A DNA stretch of 64,000 nucleotides from an uncultured Pseudomonadota bacterium (lineage in GTDB: Bacteria > Bdellovibrionota_B > Oligoflexia > Oligoflexales > CAIYRB01). The notes under the pieces are model-generated. The model worked only from the letters and a program-made list of their open reading frames with translations, had not been told where the DNA came from and did no database searches. Every line of letters starts with the position of its first letter. The first letter of the stretch is position 1. The position numbers and the translations under genes are program-made. The stretch spans positions 1 to 64,000 of the forward strand of contig CAIYRB010000133.1 of the NCBI GenBank assembly GCA_903928445.1, in the 5' to 3' direction. Below, one piece after another: positions 36,206-49,130 of the stretch.

Positions 36206-37684
36206 TTACAGCGGCGGCTGCGCCTGCTTTGCCCATGGGCAAAGCTGTTCGTATGCATGCGCTGTGCGAAGGAGAAGGCCGTCTTCCCAAGCCGGCGCGA
36301 TAAGTTGTAAACCAATCGGCAACCCAGTCGGATCAAAGCCACAGGGTACCGAAAGCGCAGGTAAGCCCGCCAAATTTACAGCAAGAGTACAGATATCTCC
36401 GAGGTACATCGCGAGCGGGTCCTGGCTTTTTTCACCCAAGCGAAAAGCTACACTCGGCGCATTAGGAGCGACTAGTACGTCGACTTGTCCAAAGGCCTTG
36501 GCAAAGTCTGCCGCGATCAAGCTACGACCTGCCTTAGCTTTGGCATAGTAGGCATCATAGTATCCTGCGGACAGCGCAAAGGTTCCGAGCATGATCCGCT
36601 GCTTGACCTCGCGGCCAAAGCCTTCGCTACGACTAGCTTTGACCAGCTGCTTGAGCGACAAACCGGCTCTAGCCGTACGATGCCCATAGCGTATCCCATC
36701 AAATCGGGCCAGGTTGGCCGAAGCTTCTGCGGCAGCGATAAGGTAATAAGACGAAATGCTGTGGGATAGGGTCGGTAAGCTGACCTCCTCAACCAAAGCT
36801 CCTTGCTCCTGCATGAGCTTGACTGCAGCCAGCAAAGCCGCCCTCGTGCCGTCAGCTAAGCCGGAGCCAAAAAACTCGCGCACTAGACCAAGTCGCAAGC
36901 CTTTAAGGGCCCCCGGGCCACCGAGCTCGGGAGCGACACTAGGGTAGGGGGCGACACGACTGGTCGCGTCCAGAGGGTCATGACCGGATAAAACATCGAG
37001 CAGCAAGGCTAGGTCTGCCGTTGATCGAGCCATTGGACCGATTTGATCAAGTGACGAACTATAGGCAACCAAGCCGTAGCGGCTGACTCGCCCATAGGTC
37101 GGCTTAAGCCCAGCGATGCCGCAAAACGACGCTGGCTGCCTGATCGACCCTCCGGTATCAGAGCCCAGTGCTACCGGGACTAAATCCGCCGCCACGGCCG
37201 CCGCAGACCCCCCCGAAGATCCGCCAGGGACAAAGGCGCGGTTCCACGGATTGAGCACCGGACCAAAGGCCGAGTGCTCATTGGAACTTCCCATGGCAAA
37301 TTCGTCGCAATTGCTCTTACCAAAAATAATCGCCCCGGCTTGCCGCAGCCTCGCAACCACGGTCGCGTCGTAGGGAGGACGAAATCCGGCAAGCATCTTC
37401 GAAGCGCAAGTCGTCGGGATAGCGCGGGTGCATATATTGTCTTTAATAAGGACCGGTACCCCTGCAAGGGGCAGATCCTCCTTGGCCTTAAGGCGAGCTT
37501 CCTGCACTTTGGCTTGGGCCAAGACGTCGGCAGGGTCCCAAAACAAATGAGTGTTTAAACCGCGGCTGTAGCGTTCAGTACGCTCAATATAAAAGTTGGC
37601 GACCTCGCGCACCGACCATTCACCGCCGCGAACCTTTTGGCTGATCGTAGTCGCTGTCAGCTTAAAGGGCTGTAGATCCGACAT
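36206..37684 (-). CDS. gatA: Asp-tRNA(Asn)/Glu-tRNA(Gln) amidotransferase subunit A
   Basis: GatA is the glutaminase of GatCAB and delivers ammonia to GatB. The 492-residue chain carries the amidase signature with the Ser-cisSer-Lys triad: Lys81 (VLIKDNI), Ser156 (GGSSGGS) and Ser180 (SDTGGSIRQPASFCG). It begins 12 bases after gatC and ends nine bases before gatB. Length is normal. Confidence 0.97.
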   Translation of the reverse strand: MSDLQPFKLTATTISQKVRGGEWSVREVANFYIERTERYSRGLNTHLFWDPADVLAQAKVQEARLKAKEDLPLAGVPVLIKDNICTRAIPTTCASKMLAGFRPPYDATVVARLRQAGAIIFGKSNCDEFAMGSSNEHSAFGPVLNPWNRAFVPGGSSGGSAAAVAADLVPVALGSDTGGSIRQPASFCGIAGLKPTYGRVSRYGLVAYSSSLDQIGPMARSTADLALLLDVLSGHDPLDATSRVAPYPSVAPELGGPGALKGLRLGLVREFFGSGLADGTRAALLAAVKLMQEQGALVEEVSLPTLSHSISSYYLIAAAEASANLARFDGIRYGHRTARAGLSLKQLVKASRSEGFGREVKQRIMLGTFALSAGYYDAYYAKAKAGRSLIAADFAKAFGQVDVLVAPNAPSVAFRLGEKSQDPLAMYLGDICTLAVNLAGLPALSVPCGFDPTGLPIGLQLIAPAWEDGLLLRTAHAYEQLCPWAKQAQPPL

Positions 37685-37696
37685 GGACGCATTCCT

Positions 37697-37990
37697 CTAA
37701 TCGATGATCCGCGGCACTTGAAATGCGGTTCCCTCTCGCGCCGGTGCATTGGCCATGGCTGTTTCAGGTTCCAACGACGGTTGCACTTGATCGTCTCTTT
37801 CTAGCTGCGAAAGACCGCCTTTACCTTCGTCCGCCGCCGATGGTGCAGGCTCGGGCAAGCGCCCGAGCTCCGCGACGAAGTCCAAAATTTGCGCCAAATT
37901 TTTTACGGCATAGGTCGCCTCGGCTTCGCTTAGTTCTAAACTAGCTAGTCCAGCGACCTTCTGTACCAATGCCGCATCGATCATCACCAC
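37697..37990 (-). CDS. gatC: Asp-tRNA(Asn)/Glu-tRNA(Gln) amidotransferase subunit C
   Basis: GatC is the small belt subunit that holds GatA and GatB together. The 97-residue chain has the typical VQKVAGLASLELSEAE start, LAQILDFVAELGRL, and a C-terminus with REGTAFQVPRIID. GAGG seven bases before the GTG at 37990 favours that start over ATG 37984. It lies two bases after gyrA, so it is probably cotranscribed with the gyrase genes. Confidence 0.93.
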   Translation of the reverse strand: MVMIDAALVQKVAGLASLELSEAEATYAVKNLAQILDFVAELGRLPEPAPSAADEGKGGLSQLERDDQVQPSLEPETAMANAPAREGTAFQVPRIID

Positions 37991-37992
37991 GC

Positions 37993-40506
37993 CTAGACCT
38001 CTTCGCCCTCAAGCTTCTGCACTTTGCACAAGCTGATGACCTTCTCTCCCTGCTCTACCGCCATCAAACGCACTCCCTGCGTCAGGCGACCGATCACGCC
38101 TACTTCATTGACATTAAAGCGAGTGATCTTGCCCGAGGATGTCATAACCATAAGATCATCGTTCTCGTCGACCTGCATGATCCCGACCACAGGCCCATTG
38201 CGCTCTGTCACTTTGATGGTGAAGATGCCTTTACCACCCCGCGACTGGGTCCGGTATTCTTCAAGCGGGGTCCGTTTGCCATAGCCACCTTCGCAAACCG
38301 AAAGAATCGTGGAACGGCCTTGAATGATTTCCATACCGATGACACGGTCCGGCTCATTAGCCAACGCCGCATCCACTTCCTCGGACCCAGCGCCGTCGTC
38401 GACAGCCTCCGGAGTATCTGCTTCGCCAAAGCGAATTCCGGTGACTCCTCGCGAGGCGCGACCTGTCGGTCGGATCTCGTCTTCATTGAAACGAATGGCC
38501 TTGCCCCACCGCGTCGCAATCAGGACTTCGCTTTTACCGTCCGTGATAGAACACGATACCAGTGAATCGCCGTCATCCACCTTTAGGCCGATAATGCCCG
38601 ACGATCGGACGTTTGAGTACGCCATAAGATCGGTCTTTTTGACGTAGCCATGCGCTGTGACAGAGACGATGAAGTGACCTTCTTTGAATTCCTTAAGCGG
38701 CAAAACGGAAACAATTTTCTCGCCTTCCGTTAACTTGACCAAGCTAGCAAAATGTTTACCCCTTGAGCGCAGCGGTAGTTCAGGAAGCTGATAGACGCGC
38801 AGCTCGAAGACCCGGCCAAGATTTGAAAAACATAGCAATGTCTGGTGATTACTCGTCATAAAGACACTGCTGACAACGTCCTCTTCGCGCGTCAACATCC
38901 CAGCTTTACCTTTGCCGCCGCGGCGCTGAGCTCGAATGTCGTCAAGAGGCGTACGTTTAACGTAACCGGTATGGGAGATGGTGACGGCAACCTCGTCGTC
39001 GGCAACCAAACTCTCCATGGTGAACTCGTCGGCAGCAGAGACCACGATCTCGGTGCGCCGGCCGTCGCCGTGGTTTTCTTGCAGCGCAGTAATCTCGCCG
39101 CGAATCAACATGGTAACCCGCTCAGGCTTGTCCAAAATGTCTTTGAGATCGGCAATAACCCCCATGACCTCGTTATATTCGGCAACGATTTTGTCTCGCT
39201 CTAACCCGGTCAAACGGGCCAGGCGCATCTCTAGAATCGCCTTGGTCTGAATGTCGGTTAGCTCAAACTTGGCGGTCAACTCAGCGGCCGCCGTGGCCGG
39301 ATCCTTCGCCTTACGGATGATGGCGACAACCGCGTCAATACTCTCAACAGCGATCTTTAACCCAGCCAAGATATGGCCGCGTTCTTCGGCACGGCGCAGC
39401 TCGTAGGCCGTCCGCCGCAGGATGACTTCCCTGCGGTGCAGGTAGAAGACTTCGAGCAGCTGCTTTAAGTTCAAGATGCGCGGAGCACCGTTGACCAAAG
39501 CCACGGTGTTGACGCCAAACGTCGACTGCATCGGCGTTAACTTGTACAGATTATTCAGTATGATATCGCCATTTTCGCCCTTTTTCAGGTCGATGACGAC
39601 GCGGATTCCGTCTTTGTTGGATTCGTCCCGGATATCGGAGATGCCTTCAATCCGCTTTGCGTGCACCAACTCGACGATCTTTTCGATCAAGCGCGATTTG
39701 TTGACTTGGTACGGTAGCTCAGTGATGACGATGCGCTCCCGCCCACTTTTGGCGGCACCCTCAATACCAGCTCTAGCGCGCATGACCACGGAGCCATGTC
39801 CGGTGAGGTAAGCGGAACGGATTCCAGCGACGCCGTAGATCAATCCACGGGTCGGAAAATCTGGCCCCCTGACAAACTCCATCAACCCTTCGATCGTAAT
39901 CGCAGGATTGTCGATGAGAGCTTCCAGAGCCTGGGCGATCTCTCGCACATTGTGCGGTGGGATGTTCGTTGCCATACCGACGGCGATGCCGCTGGCGCCG
40001 TTGATCAGCAGCTGTGGCAGACGCGACGGCATGACGACCGGTTCAAGCTCTTTGCCGTCGTAGTTAGGGATAAAATTGACGGTTTCTTTATCAATATCAG
40101 CAATGAGCAGATCGGCGATCTTTTCCAGGCGGGCTTCCGTGTAACGCATGGCAGCCGCGCTATCACCATCGATTGAGCCGAAGTTTCCTTGGCCTTCAAC
40201 CAAGGGGTAGCGCAGGCTGAATTCCTGCGCCATACGGACTAAGGCTTCGTAAACTGATGAATCACCATGGGGATGGAAACGACCAAGTACATCACCAACA
40301 ATCCTGGCGCACTTAAGATGCGGCCGATTGTGAAAGTTGCGCATTTGGTACATGGCGTAAAGAATCCGACGCTGCACCGGTTTCAATCCGTCGCGCGCAT
40401 CGGGAAGGGCGCGCGAAACAATCACGCTCATCGAATAGTCGAGAAATGCCGACCGCATTTCTTCTTCGATCTTAATGGGGAGCGATGGCTTTATTGCTGA
40501 TTCCAT
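37993..40506 (-). CDS. gyrA: DNA gyrase subunit A
   Basis: GyrA is the DNA-cleaving subunit of gyrase. The 837-residue chain has catalytic Tyr122 in [10 protein letters not shown], the [18 protein letters not shown] with Ser83 and Glu87 (E. coli numbering coincides), and a C-terminal pinwheel with the GyrA box QRRGGKG, which separates it from ParC. It lies 12 bases after gyrB. Ser83 is the quinolone-sensitive residue; Glu87 in place of Asp is a common natural variant. Confidence 0.97.
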   Translation of the reverse strand: MESAIKPSLPIKIEEEMRSAFLDYSMSVIVSRALPDARDGLKPVQRRILYAMYQMRNFHNRPHLKCARIVGDVLGRFHPHGDSSVYEALVRMAQEFSLRYPLVEGQGNFGSIDGDSAAAMRYTEARLEKIADLLIADIDKETVNFIPNYDGKELEPVVMPSRLPQLLINGASGIAVGMATNIPPHNVREIAQALEALIDNPAITIEGLMEFVRGPDFPTRGLIYGVAGIRSAYLTGHGSVVMRARAGIEGAAKSGRERIVITELPYQVNKSRLIEKIVELVHAKRIEGISDIRDESNKDGIRVVIDLKKGENGDIILNNLYKLTPMQSTFGVNTVALVNGAPRILNLKQLLEVFYLHRREVILRRTAYELRRAEERGHILAGLKIAVESIDAVVAIIRKAKDPATAAAELTAKFELTDIQTKAILEMRLARLTGLERDKIVAEYNEVMGVIADLKDILDKPERVTMLIRGEITALQENHGDGRRTEIVVSAADEFTMESLVADDEVAVTISHTGYVKRTPLDDIRAQRRGGKGKAGMLTREEDVVSSVFMTSNHQTLLCFSNLGRVFELRVYQLPELPLRSRGKHFASLVKLTEGEKIVSVLPLKEFKEGHFIVSVTAHGYVKKTDLMAYSNVRSSGIIGLKVDDGDSLVSCSITDGKSEVLIATRWGKAIRFNEDEIRPTGRASRGVTGIRFGEADTPEAVDDGAGSEEVDAALANEPDRVIGMEIIQGRSTILSVCEGGYGKRTPLEEYRTQSRGGKGIFTIKVTERNGPVVGIMQVDENDDLMVMTSSGKITRFNVNEVGVIGRLTQGVRLMAVEQGEKVISLCKVQKLEGEEV

Positions 40507-40518
40507 TAAAAAGCTTCC

Positions 40519-44198
<3,680 letters not shown>

Positions 44199-44496
44199 CG
44201 ACGAGTCCTCTCCTGTCCGGGTTCTACTTCTGTATTAGGAAGATATATTTATACTTAATTAGTAGTCGTAGTAGTGCCCCCAACCAGCCTGGGGATAAGT
44301 CAATAAGCGTCTGTTATAAAACAATTATTTATGGAAATAGACTGTTCATTGGAGGTGGATAACTCTGTGCACTCCGTGTTGATAGAGTTGGGGATAACTG
44401 AAGCCCCCCATGACCTGCCTAATGTGTCCCCAAGTTATCCACGGCTTTCACCAGCCTTTATTCACAAGTTACCCACAGGCACATTCAGCGCCAACC
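44199..44496. other. Putative chromosomal replication origin (oriC)
   Basis: The dnaA-dnaN spacer holds six DnaA-box-like 9-mers: minus strand TTATCCCCA at 44290-44298 and 44389-44397 and TTATCCACC at 44354-44362; plus strand TTATCCACG at 44435-44443, perfect TTATTCACA at 44458-44466, and TTACCCACA at 44469-44477. Left of the first box is a GC-rich stretch (44275-44289), then a DnaA-trio-like run TAG-TAG-TCG-TAG-TAG (44260-44274) and an AT-rich tract (44241-44260). Together these match a bacterial basal unwinding element. A second AT-rich patch is at 44315-44340. Location beside dnaA supports oriC. Confidence 0.8.
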
Positions 44497-45981
44497 TCAT
44501 TCCAACTGTTCGAGTTGGCGTTCCAGTGCTTCGAGGTTGGCTTTTAAATCGAGATCTTTGTCGAGGGTCTGCTCAATCTTTTTCACGTTATGCATGACGG
44601 TCGTGTGATCCTTGCCGCCAAAGCGCTCGCCAATTTCAGGATAGGATGCATTAGTTAGCTTTCGGGCAAGATACATGGCTACCTGACGGGGCAGGGCGAT
44701 GGCTTGCTGGCGACGCTTGGACTTTAGATCGGCAACGCGCAATTTAAAATGCTCAGCGACGATCTTCTGGATGGTTTCGATGGTCAAGCGCTTGGGTGGC
44801 TCACCCATGACGTCGCGAAACGTCCTAAGCGCCAAGTCCATCGTAATTTCCTCGCCCTGGAGCGCGGCATAGGCATGAAGTCGGTGCAGCGCTCCTTCTA
44901 GTTCACGGACGTTGCGTTTGGCGTGGCGGGCTATATATTCGGCCACATCCTTACCTAAGCGAACCTTCAGCGTGTCGGCTTTACTGTTGAGAATCGCAAT
45001 CCGGTGCTCGACGCTCGGCGGCTGAATGTCGGCAATCAGACCCCATTGGAAGCGGTTGCGTAAGCGTTCCTCGATATCGGGAATGTCCTTGGGAAACATA
45101 TCCGAGGTGATGACAATCTGCTTCTTTGCCGCGTACAGCGTATTAAACGTATGGAAGAACTCTTCTTGTGTGACCTTTTTACCGGAAATGAACTGGATAT
45201 CGTCGACCAGTAATACGTCGCAATTACGGTATTTTTGGCGAAAGTCCCACATCTTTTGGAAGCGCAGACAGTAGATCATTTCATTCATGAATCGCTCGCT
45301 GGCGATGTAGGTCACCACGGCGCTGGGATTTTGCCGCAGTACAAGGTTGCCCACAGCATGCAGCAAATGAGTTTTACCTAGGCCTGTACTACCGTAGATA
45401 AATAACGGGTTATACGCTTTGCCTGGGTTTTCCCCAGCGCTTAAACACGTCGCAACAGCAAATTGGTTGGATTCGCCCTTAATAAAATTGTCGAAGGTGT
45501 AATTGGGATTGAGATGACCTTCATGACTGAGCGAGCGGGAAAATGCATGATTCGCCTCGCCCCCTTCATCGATCGAAGTAAACGCTACGCCGCCGCCAGT
45601 AGCGCCGTCGATATCGTGGCCATGGTCGACTCCCGGGGGCATTTCAAGTCCCATGGCGTCGGTACCTGCAACTTCGAGCCGAAGGCGAAAGTGTTCAAGC
45701 CCCAGCTCCTTTTGGCAGCGCTCGATCGGTTCGATGTAACTATTGTGTATCCCTTGATAAAAAACCAGATTTGGCAGGGCGACGACAATCTCGTCAGCGC
45801 CGCCTGCCATAGCGACAAGCGGGTCAATCCATGTCAAATAGGCATCGGCATCAAGGCAATCCTTGAGCTTCTTTTTGATTGCGAGCCATAAATTATTAGC
45901 GACGTGGCCCTGGCCAGCGGAGACGTCGCTACTGGCGGTGTCGTCAGCGGGGAACAAGGTCTTCATTCCGGTCATACCCAT
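44497..45981 (-). CDS. dnaA: Chromosomal replication initiator DnaA
   Basis: DnaA binds DnaA boxes and opens oriC. The 494-residue chain has domain I (LWLAIKKKLKDCLDADAYLTWIDPL), a Gly-rich linker, the AAA+ domain with Walker A GSTGLGKT (197-204) and Walker B VLLVDDIQFI, and domain IV with the signature GGKDHTTVMHN. Three ATGs lie within six codons (45981, 45975, 45966) without a clear ribosome binding site, so the exact start is open. A perfect DnaA box lies upstream at 46159. Confidence 0.97.
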   Translation of the reverse strand: MGMTGMKTLFPADDTASSDVSAGQGHVANNLWLAIKKKLKDCLDADAYLTWIDPLVAMAGGADEIVVALPNLVFYQGIHNSYIEPIERCQKELGLEHFRLRLEVAGTDAMGLEMPPGVDHGHDIDGATGGGVAFTSIDEGGEANHAFSRSLSHEGHLNPNYTFDNFIKGESNQFAVATCLSAGENPGKAYNPLFIYGSTGLGKTHLLHAVGNLVLRQNPSAVVTYIASERFMNEMIYCLRFQKMWDFRQKYRNCDVLLVDDIQFISGKKVTQEEFFHTFNTLYAAKKQIVITSDMFPKDIPDIEERLRNRFQWGLIADIQPPSVEHRIAILNSKADTLKVRLGKDVAEYIARHAKRNVRELEGALHRLHAYAALQGEEITMDLALRTFRDVMGEPPKRLTIETIQKIVAEHFKLRVADLKSKRRQQAIALPRQVAMYLARKLTNASYPEIGERFGGKDHTTVMHNVKKIEQTLDKDLDLKANLEALERQLEQLE

Positions 45982-46158
45982 TTGATTACTGGCGTAGCTG
46001 CGGCAACAGCTCTAAAAGGATGCTCAGGCACTGGACGTAGCTTCTGGAAACAGCCTGCGAAGCTACCACAGAGGGGTTTCATGATCAAGTCTTTTAAAGT
46101 TTATTTAGAATCGTATTATCAGTATGTTACAGCAGAAACCCAGGGGTATAGGGAGACA

Positions 46159-46167
46159 TTATCCACA
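46159..46167 (+). promoter_or_regulatory. Perfect DnaA box in the dnaA-atpZ divergent region
   Basis: TTATCCACA is exact. It lies about 180 bases upstream of dnaA and 20 bases before atpZ, where DnaA binding could autoregulate dnaA or affect the ATP synthase operon. Confidence 0.65.
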
Positions 46168-46186
46168 GCCTCGAAAGAGGGCTTCC

Positions 46187-46417
46187 ATGCTACTTATGGC
46201 TAATTTTGGTAGAGCGTTTAGCTATCTCATCGCTGCCCAGGTCCAGGCTGTTAGCCTCATTTTATTCGGCTACTGGGGAGGTAAATGGCTGAACGAGAAT
46301 CATCCCGTAAACTTCAGCTGGTATCTAGTCACCTTTACCGTCGCTATTTTAGGGGTTGCTCAGACCTTCTATGTAGTAATAAAAGCGGCTCTTTCACCGT
46401 CCAAGTCGGATACCTGA
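46187..46417 (+). CDS. AtpZ/AtpI-family protein, ATP synthase accessory
   Basis: The 76-residue product has two membrane helices (AFSYLIAAQVQAVSLILFGYWGGKWL and SWYLVTFTVAILGVAQTFYVV) in the pattern of AtpZ, a small F1Fo-associated protein of the putative F0F1-ATPase subunit family. GAGG six bases before ATG 46187 sets the start. It begins the block atpZ-atpI-atpB-atpE on the strand opposite dnaA. Confidence 0.78.
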   Translation: MLLMANFGRAFSYLIAAQVQAVSLILFGYWGGKWLNENHPVNFSWYLVTFTVAILGVAQTFYVVIKAALSPSKSDT

Positions 46418-46420
46418 AAG

Positions 46421-46792
46421 ATGCCCTCGATTGTCAAACTGTGGCTTTTACTTGGCGCCGTGGCGCTGGTTCTCTGGGTTATGCCTCTGTCCGGCAAAGC
46501 GTTAGTGGCCTTTGTCTCGGGAGAGGCCCTGTTTGCAATCAACCTTGTTGCGCTGATGTTCGCCAGTCGGAGGTTGCTCGCCGCGGCGAGTCCCAAAATA
46601 GGTTCCGGAGGCTTTCTGCTGTTCGGCGGCAAGTTCGTTCTGTTGGGTGTGGGCGCTTACGTCGCACTTGTCACTTACGGTTTGCGGGTCGATTTTTTTG
46701 TCGGTGGACTTTGTGTCGGCTTAGGGCTGTTCGCAGCGCTGCTGTATGCTGATGGAGCGAAAGGGGCGACGGCGACTCATGAGGGTGAATAA
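46421..46792 (+). CDS. AtpI-like ATP synthase assembly membrane protein
   Basis: The 123-residue protein has four hydrophobic segments (KLWLLLGAVALVLWVM, ALVAFVSGEALFAINLVALMF, GFLLFGGKFVLLGVGAYVALV, FFVGGLCVGLGLFAALLYA), the size and topology of AtpI-type proteins that assist c-ring assembly. Sequence identity of this family is low, so position three bases after atpZ and before atpB carries much of the weight. Confidence 0.7.
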   Translation: MPSIVKLWLLLGAVALVLWVMPLSGKALVAFVSGEALFAINLVALMFASRRLLAAASPKIGSGGFLLFGGKFVLLGVGAYVALVTYGLRVDFFVGGLCVGLGLFAALLYADGAKGATATHEGE

Positions 46793-46929
46793 TTATCTCT
46801 CAGCGAATACGGTTGAACGAGTCTGCATTTTTGACTATCAACAGAAACCAAGCTGAGTTATTAGATCCGTCCGTTTCCGGACCTCACTGATTTTTTGTCG
46901 GGCTCCGCCGAGAGCAATAGGTCGCTTTG

Positions 46930-47727
46930 ATGACGCTGGCGTTTAAAAATTATCTAGGCCTGATGGTTGCGGTATGGTCCCCGCTGGCGCTTGCTGCCGA
47001 AGAGGCGCACGAGGGCGGCGGTGGCGTGGCGGCGACGATTAACTTTTACGAGATTGCGCTGCATTCCCTGCACCTGAATCCAATGTGGGAACCCACGCTT
47101 GGGAGTTTGGCCTGCCTGGCTTTGATTATTGTGCTTGGACTGGTGTTTCGCAGCTCGGTACTTCGGGATACGGCGAATGTAGTTCCTTCCGGGCGCTTTT
47201 CTCTGCGGTTTATTTTTGAGGAAATACTTGAGTTTGTTGTTGGTATCGCCAAGGACAACACCGGCTCAGAGTTTCGTAAATATATGCCCTTTCTGTCCGC
47301 TCTGTTCCTCTACATTCTGATCTGTAATTTGTCTGGACTGATCCCAGGGCTTCCGCCTCCAACCGAGACGATGGATAACAATGTCGCCATTGGTTTGATG
47401 GTCTTTTTGGTATACAATTACGCTGGTATCAAAGAGCACGGCGCTAGTTATATTAAGCACTTTCTCGGCCCAGTGGTTTTTATCGCGCCTTTGTTTTTCT
47501 GTATCGAGCTGGTTAGCCACTTTTCCAGGCCCCTGTCTCTTGGCTTGCGCTTGGCAGGCAACATTTATGGTGATCACACTCTACTCGGGGTGTTTACGAG
47601 CATTAGCTACTTGGTGTTTCCGGCATTTCTCTTGTTTTTCGGGCTTCTTGTGGCGGTGGTACAGAGTTTTGTGTTCACGCTACTATCGGGAATTTACATA
47701 TCGATGGCCATTTCGCACGACCATTGA
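46930..47727 (+). CDS. atpB: ATP synthase F0 subunit a
   Basis: Subunit a forms the proton half-channels against the c-ring. The 265-residue polytopic protein keeps the essential arginine in the LGLRLAGNIYGDH helix and ends with the helix LVAVVQSFVFTLLSGIYISMAI. Its N-terminus has a signal-like hydrophobic stretch and a Gly/Glu-rich loop. ATG 46930 is preferred; a TTG directly before it is in frame. It is 137 bases after atpI and 54 before atpE. Confidence 0.95.
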   Translation: MTLAFKNYLGLMVAVWSPLALAAEEAHEGGGGVAATINFYEIALHSLHLNPMWEPTLGSLACLALIIVLGLVFRSSVLRDTANVVPSGRFSLRFIFEEILEFVVGIAKDNTGSEFRKYMPFLSALFLYILICNLSGLIPGLPPPTETMDNNVAIGLMVFLVYNYAGIKEHGASYIKHFLGPVVFIAPLFFCIELVSHFSRPLSLGLRLAGNIYGDHTLLGVFTSISYLVFPAFLLFFGLLVAVVQSFVFTLLSGIYISMAISHDH

Positions 47728-47781
47728 TGCAACAAAGAACGGTGCGTTTGCATAGCGGCACTTTTGAGTGGGGTAAGGGTG

Positions 47782-48096
47782 ATGAAGCGTTTCTTAGGCA
47801 GATCAGCGGTGGCGTTTAGTGGCTTGTTCTTGAGCTCGTTGGCGTTCGCGCAAGATGCGGCCGCAGCGCACTCTGGGACTAATTTAATTCCAATTGGCGC
47901 GGGCATCACCATGGGCCTCGCCTCATTCGGTGCGGCGACTGCCCAGGGCCGGACGGCATCGACTGCGCTAGAGGGGATTGCTCGCAATCCAAGCGCAAAA
48001 GATGCGTTGTTTCAGCCCTTTATTCTGGGCCTTGTGTTCATGGAGTTCCAAGCGCTCTTGGGCTTCGTGATCGCGATTATCTGGACCTTCAAGTGA
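47782..48096 (+). CDS. atpE: ATP synthase F0 subunit c with N-terminal extension
   Basis: The c subunit forms the rotor ring. The 104-residue product has about 25 extra N-terminal residues resembling a signal peptide (VAFSGLFLSSLAFA|QDA), then the two c helices, the polar loop ARNPSAKD and the ion-binding Glu88 in VFMEFQALLGF. The residue after Glu is Phe, unlike sodium-type rings, so proton coupling is likely. ATG 47782 follows a GGGG-rich leader. A strong terminator comes 36 bases after the stop. Confidence 0.93.
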   Translation: MKRFLGRSAVAFSGLFLSSLAFAQDAAAAHSGTNLIPIGAGITMGLASFGAATAQGRTASTALEGIARNPSAKDALFQPFILGLVFMEFQALLGFVIAIIWTFK

Positions 48097-48132
48097 TTTT
48101 TTAGCCGCGACCTTTGGTCTCGGTGAGAATTG

Positions 48133-48165
48133 GCCGCCACTTCCATTGAAGTGGCGGCTTTTTTT
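48133..48165 (+). terminator. Strong rho-independent terminator after atpE
   Basis: GCCGCCACTTC and GAAGTGGCGGC form an 11-bp stem with a four-base loop (CATT), followed by seven T. It ends the first ATP synthase block. Confidence 0.95.
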
Positions 48166-48475
48166 GTGAGTGCAGCCCTGCCTGGCAATTAGCCTAGTTC
48201 TGTAACTATCAGATTTATTATAATAAATGGTTATTTTTTGCGGTCTGACCAATGATTCTGCAAGGAAGTTGGTAGGTGGATTTTTTTCTCCCTAACTTTG
48301 TTTTACTCTTGGTCAAGATGATCCGTCCTGCTTTGACCACGTAGTCTCGGAGTTGGGTGAATAGGAAGTTTTAGCCTAAACGCGTTGCCAACCAAGGCAT
48401 TGATGTATGCGCAATAGCGCCCTGCTTGGGTTGTAACTCACTAATAATACACATTTCATCAGAGTCTATTGAGAG

Positions 48476-48491
48476 TGTTCCACGTGGAACA
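48476..48491. promoter_or_regulatory. parS: parS site 1
   Basis: TGTTCCACGTGGAACA is a perfect 16-bp palindrome, close to the bacterial parS consensus TGTTTCACGTGAAACA. It is flanked by nested inverted 7-mers (CATCAGA/TCTGATG and CTCACTA/TAGTGAG) that are not centred on the palindrome. Confidence 0.93.
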
Positions 48492-48769
48492 TTCTGATGA
48501 CTAGTGAGGATTACCTTCGTCTACAGGTTGCGCTTACTAACGGTTCAAAAGCATTGACCCATGGGGCACTTGATCCTTCCTGTAGAGAAAGCCGCGGAAT
48601 TTAAGTCTCTGCTGGGCAGTCCCATCCTTGTCTTCCCCGGCCCCTGTTGTCCGAGGGCTTACGGTTAATGGTGCGAATAGAATTGTTACAGCTCTAGCCG
48701 ACAGATCTAGCCTTGAGGGAATCTGTATTGGCAGGGTGGACGCATCAGGAAATTAGGATTTTTAGATTT

Positions 48770-48885
48770 TCAGCGCTTCCGCTCTTCCGCTCTTCAGCGC
48801 CCTCCGTGGCCTAGCGCGTGGCGCCGCGGGCTGTCCGGAGTGTTGAGAATTTTATCGCGGAAACGCTGAAGAGCGGAAGCGCTGA
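48770..48885. repeat. Imperfect long inverted repeat with internal 8-bp duplication
   Basis: The right arm (48864-48885, 22 bp) is the reverse complement of the left arm (48770-48799, 30 bp) except that the left arm contains an extra 8-bp copy of CCGCTCTT. The 64-base spacer is GC-rich. No T-run follows. Confidence 0.85.
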
Positions 48886-48990
48886 GAGTTTAGTGCGACT
48901 GCCTAATCTGTACGGGTTGTTGGCAGCTAGAATGCTGGCCGTTTGAATGGCGGCATTGCTATCGGAAATGAGTCTAGTTAGCGAAAGGAG

Positions 48991-49130
48991 GGCTGATTAG
49001 CGAAAAAAAAGGCTAATCGGCGAAAAAAAAGGCTAATTGGCGAAAAAAAAGGCTAATCGGCGAAAAAAAGGGCTGATTAGCGAAAAAAAAGGCTAATCGG
49101 CGAAAAAAAAGGCTAATCGGCGAAAAAAAA
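48991..49130. repeat. Seven-copy 20-bp tandem array with A8 tracts
   Basis: Exact 20-bp units of the form GGCTRATYRGCGAAAAAAAA run from 48991 to 49130, with partial copies at both ends (48977-48990 and 49131-49139). The variants fall in an order that repeats every 80 bp (GGCTGATTAG at 48991, 49071 and the partial copy at 49131). There are no spacers, so it is not CRISPR. Confidence 0.95.
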
